From an uncultured Lachnospiraceae bacterium (lineage in GTDB: Bacteria; Bacillota; Clostridia; Lachnospirales; Lachnospiraceae), in assembly GCA_910586095.1 (NCBI GenBank), contig CAJUHQ010000119.1:1-5787 (forward strand): 5,787 bases of DNA. The letters are read 5' to 3'. The notes below the pieces were generated by a model, which was given only the letters and a program-made list of their open reading frames with translations, ran no database searches and had not been told where the DNA came from. Both the position numbers and the translations under genes were made by a program. Shown one piece after another: positions 4,169-5,787 of the stretch (position 1 is its first letter; every line of letters starts with the position of its first letter).

Positions 4169-5087
4169 TGGTGGCATATTAAAATCGGGCTGGGTTGTGG
4201 TCAATCCAGCCGAAACAAGAATAATTGATACCAATGCGCGCGCCGAAGCGCGGTTGCGGGAATTGGCAGTAGAGCTTGCAAAACAGTGTGGGGAAGAGCC
4301 AGAGTTTGCAGAAGGCTTCACTCAAGGCATCAATGCAGTTGATGTAGCAAACCTAATTCGCGACGGAGAAGGAAATATTATTGGCGGTGAGCAAGCTTTT
4401 GATGAAGTGATGCAGGAAGAAAATACGCCAACATATGAACAGCAGCAGGAAGTTTTGTCAGCAGATTTGATTGCACAGGCACAAGAACAGATTGAGATGA
4501 TGAAGCAAGAAGCTCTTGAGCAGATAGAGTATGAGCGTGCACAAGCAGTAGAGGAAGGTAGAAACGAAGGATATCGACAGGGAGTAGAACAGGGACATCA
4601 AGAAGGCTATGCGCAAGGACATCAGGAAGGACTTGACAGTGTTGCAGGGACAAGACAGCAGGTTTTGGCGGAGGCAGATCAGAAATTAGCACAACTAGAG
4701 GCAGAGTACACGCAAAAACTTAAGGAACTAGAACCACGATTCATAGATACACTCACAGGCATTTATGAACATATCTTTCATGTGAATCTCAAAAATTTTA
4801 GGGAACTAATAGTGTATCTTATCCAGAATACGATGCGTAATGTAGAAGGTGGAGGCACTTATTTGATTCATGTATCAAAAGAGGACTTTCCATTTGCAAG
4901 TATGCAAAAAAAAGAATTAATCAAAGGCACAAATATTGATTTGGACAGTGTAGAATTGTTAGAAGATGCGACACTTAGCAAAAATGAGTGCATGATAGAG
5001 ACAGACAATGGTGTGTTTGATTGTGGTTTAGGAACACAGTTAGAAGGACTAAATGAAGAGCTGAGACTGTTGTCGTACGAACCTTAA
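4161..5087 (+). CDS. fliH: Flagellar export ATPase regulator FliH
   Basis: FliH binds the export ATPase FliI as a dimer, holds it in check and links it to the C-ring and export gate. The 308-residue product starts at TTG 4161 (SNGGILKSGWVVVN). It has an acidic, Gln/Glu-rich predicted coiled coil at about 90-130. Next comes a FliH-type GxxxG run of seven glycines at residues 133, 137, 141, 145, 149, 153 and 157. The C-terminal domain, related to the V/F-ATPase peripheral stalk, covers about 180-308. It ends with the recognisable CMIETDNGVFDCGLGTQLEGL, which resembles the family's C-x-IETD-G--D---TQL-. Similarity among FliH proteins is low, so the call rests on the GxxxG run, the C-terminal motif and the position between fliG and fliI. 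It overlaps fliG by 8 nt, which suggests coupled translation, and lies 19 nt before fliI. A GTG at 4149 is a less likely start because the SD overlaps it. Confidence 0.93.
   Translation: MSNGGILKSGWVVVNPAETRIIDTNARAEARLRELAVELAKQCGEEPEFAEGFTQGINAVDVANLIRDGEGNIIGGEQAFDEVMQEENTPTYEQQQEVLSADLIAQAQEQIEMMKQEALEQIEYERAQAVEEGRNEGYRQGVEQGHQEGYAQGHQEGLDSVAGTRQQVLAEADQKLAQLEAEYTQKLKELEPRFIDTLTGIYEHIFHVNLKNFRELIVYLIQNTMRNVEGGGTYLIHVSKEDFPFASMQKKELIKGTNIDLDSVELLEDATLSKNECMIETDNGVFDCGLGTQLEGLNEELRLLSYEP
4557..4631 (+). repeat. GxxxG-coding repeat within fliH with a 24-nt near-duplication
   Basis: Seven glycine codons spaced exactly four codons apart run through this stretch. Two 14-nt copies, GGACATCAAGAAGG (4593-4606) and GGACATCAGGAAGG (4617-4630), differ at one base and are 24 nt apart, i.e. 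two GxxxG units. They encode GHQEG twice. The near-identity at the DNA level suggests that a two-unit block was duplicated relatively recently. GxxxG runs of variable length are a known feature of FliH. Confidence 0.8.
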
Positions 5088-5106
5088 AAAAGAGATGGAT
5101 TAGACA

Positions 5107-5787
5107 ATGAATGATGCGATTTCTTTTGAGAAATATCAAAAAGTATTGAATAAAAGCTTTTTTAAAAAGCTTGGAAAAGTAGCTAATGTAGTGGGGCTGA
5201 CTATTGAGTCTTCAGGACCAGATGCAAAGATGGGAGATATGTGTAAAATTTACACGGATTCAGAGAAGCAGCATGGTATTTTAGCGGAAGTAGTAGGCTT
5301 TAAAGATAGAAAAACGTTGCTTATGCCCTACGAGGAGACAGAAGGTATAGGGTTAGGGTGTATTGTTGAGAATATGAATTACCCACTGAGTGTATCTGTG
5401 GGGGATAGTCTTTTGGGAAAGACGTTGGATGGTCTTGGCAGATGTATTGATGGATATGTACCAGATCCTGCAACTGTCAAGCGGTATCCATTAGAGGCAC
5501 CACCTCCCGATCCAATGAGCCGAACTATTATTAGTGAAGTGCTTCCACTTGGTGTAAAGGCAGTAGATGGTTTGATTACAGTAGGCAAAGGCCAACGTAT
5601 TGGCATATTTGCCGGATCAGGTGTAGGAAAGTCTACATTGATGGGAATGTTTGCTAGAAATACTAAGGCAGATATCAATGTGATTGCCTTGATTGGAGAG
5701 CGTGGACGTGAGGTGCGAGAGTTTATAGAACGTGACTTAGGTGAGGAGGGTATGCGCCGTTCCATCGTTGTGGTGGCAACTTCTGAC
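5107..5787 (+). CDS. fliI: Flagellum-specific export ATPase FliI (3' end missing)
   Basis: FliI is the hexameric ATPase of the flagellar type III export apparatus, related to the F1 beta subunit. It works with FliH and FliJ to feed rod, hook and filament proteins to the export gate. The visible 227 residues cover the N-terminal beta-barrel domain (about 22-95) and the first part of the catalytic domain. LDGLGRCIDG is at 107-116, and PLGVKAVDGLITVGKGQRIG precedes the Walker A loop AGSGVGKST (169-177, Lys 175). GERGREVREF is at 197-206, and its Glu 198 occupies the position of the catalytic glutamate, 23 residues after the Walker lysine as in enteric FliI. The frame is open to the last base; the family is about 430-450 residues, so roughly half is missing. 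The ATG at 5107 has only a weak SD (GATGGA region, 5094-5099). Coupling to fliH 19 nt upstream is plausible. The motifs exclude a virulence-type ATPase only through context. Confidence 0.97.
   Translation, partial: MNDAISFEKYQKVLNKSFFKKLGKVANVVGLTIESSGPDAKMGDMCKIYTDSEKQHGILAEVVGFKDRKTLLMPYEETEGIGLGCIVENMNYPLSVSVGDSLLGKTLDGLGRCIDGYVPDPATVKRYPLEAPPPDPMSRTIISEVLPLGVKAVDGLITVGKGQRIGIFAGSGVGKSTLMGMFARNTKADINVIALIGERGREVREFIERDLGEEGMRRSIVVVATSD
5154..5172. repeat. AT-rich palindrome at the 5' end of fliI
   Basis: AAGCTTTTT and AAAAAGCTT face each other around one central T, giving a near-perfect 19-bp palindrome about 48 nt into fliI. It encodes part of the Lys/Phe-rich stretch KSFFKKL at residues 16-22. 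As RNA it could form a 7-bp hairpin. It may be a by-product of AAA/TTT/CTT codon use. Confidence 0.4.

Noticed and set aside
4168..4182. ATG overlapping the fliG stop (TAATG) as the fliH start
   Set aside because: It is out of the fliH frame and reaches a stop after four codons. It is 15 nt from the SD, whereas the TTG at 4161 is 8 nt away.
5379..5765. Minus-strand 128-codon open frame over fliI
   Set aside because: Antisense to the conserved Walker A region of fliI; its Pro/Ser/Arg-rich translation is a codon artefact.

Overview
This window is the proximal part of a flagellar basal-body/export operon. All seven genes are on the + strand in the order flgB (3' part) - flgC - fliE - fliF - fliG - fliH - fliI (5' part). 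The order and the AT-rich coding bias match the fla/che-type operon of motile Firmicutes. Purine-rich Shine-Dalgarno (SD) sequences, short gaps and the protein flavour suggest a Clostridia member, probably Lachnospiraceae. The taxon is an inference from style, not from a database match.

Layout: 1-347 flgB C-terminal part; 348-465 a gap with two palindromes; 466-957 flgC; 958-1051 a gap with a perfect 8-bp hairpin; 1052-1393 fliE; 1394-1537 a 144-nt gap with two tandem hairpins, a TTGACA promoter-like element and a duplicated SD; 1538-3151 fliF; 3158-4168 fliG; 4161-5087 fliH, overlapping the fliG end by 8 nt and starting at TTG; 5107-5787 fliI, cut by the window end. No rho-independent terminator, tRNA, rRNA, CRISPR array or mobile element was found. 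No antisense gene looks credible.

How the genes work together: FliF forms the MS ring in the cytoplasmic membrane. FliE sits on it and anchors the proximal rod built from FlgB and FlgC. FliG binds the cytoplasmic tail of FliF and is the rotor protein of the C-ring. FliH and the ATPase FliI form the energising complex of the flagellar type III export apparatus. The window therefore encodes one assembly line from membrane ring to rod, rotor and export motor.

The proteins are orthodox and I see no undescribed protein system. The points of interest are non-coding or translational. They are the structured, possibly promoter-bearing fliE-fliF gap; hairpins with ANGGA (CsrA-like) loops in two gaps; the non-ATG start of fliH, whose SD is formed by fliG's glycine codons; and a duplicated GxxxG block in FliH.
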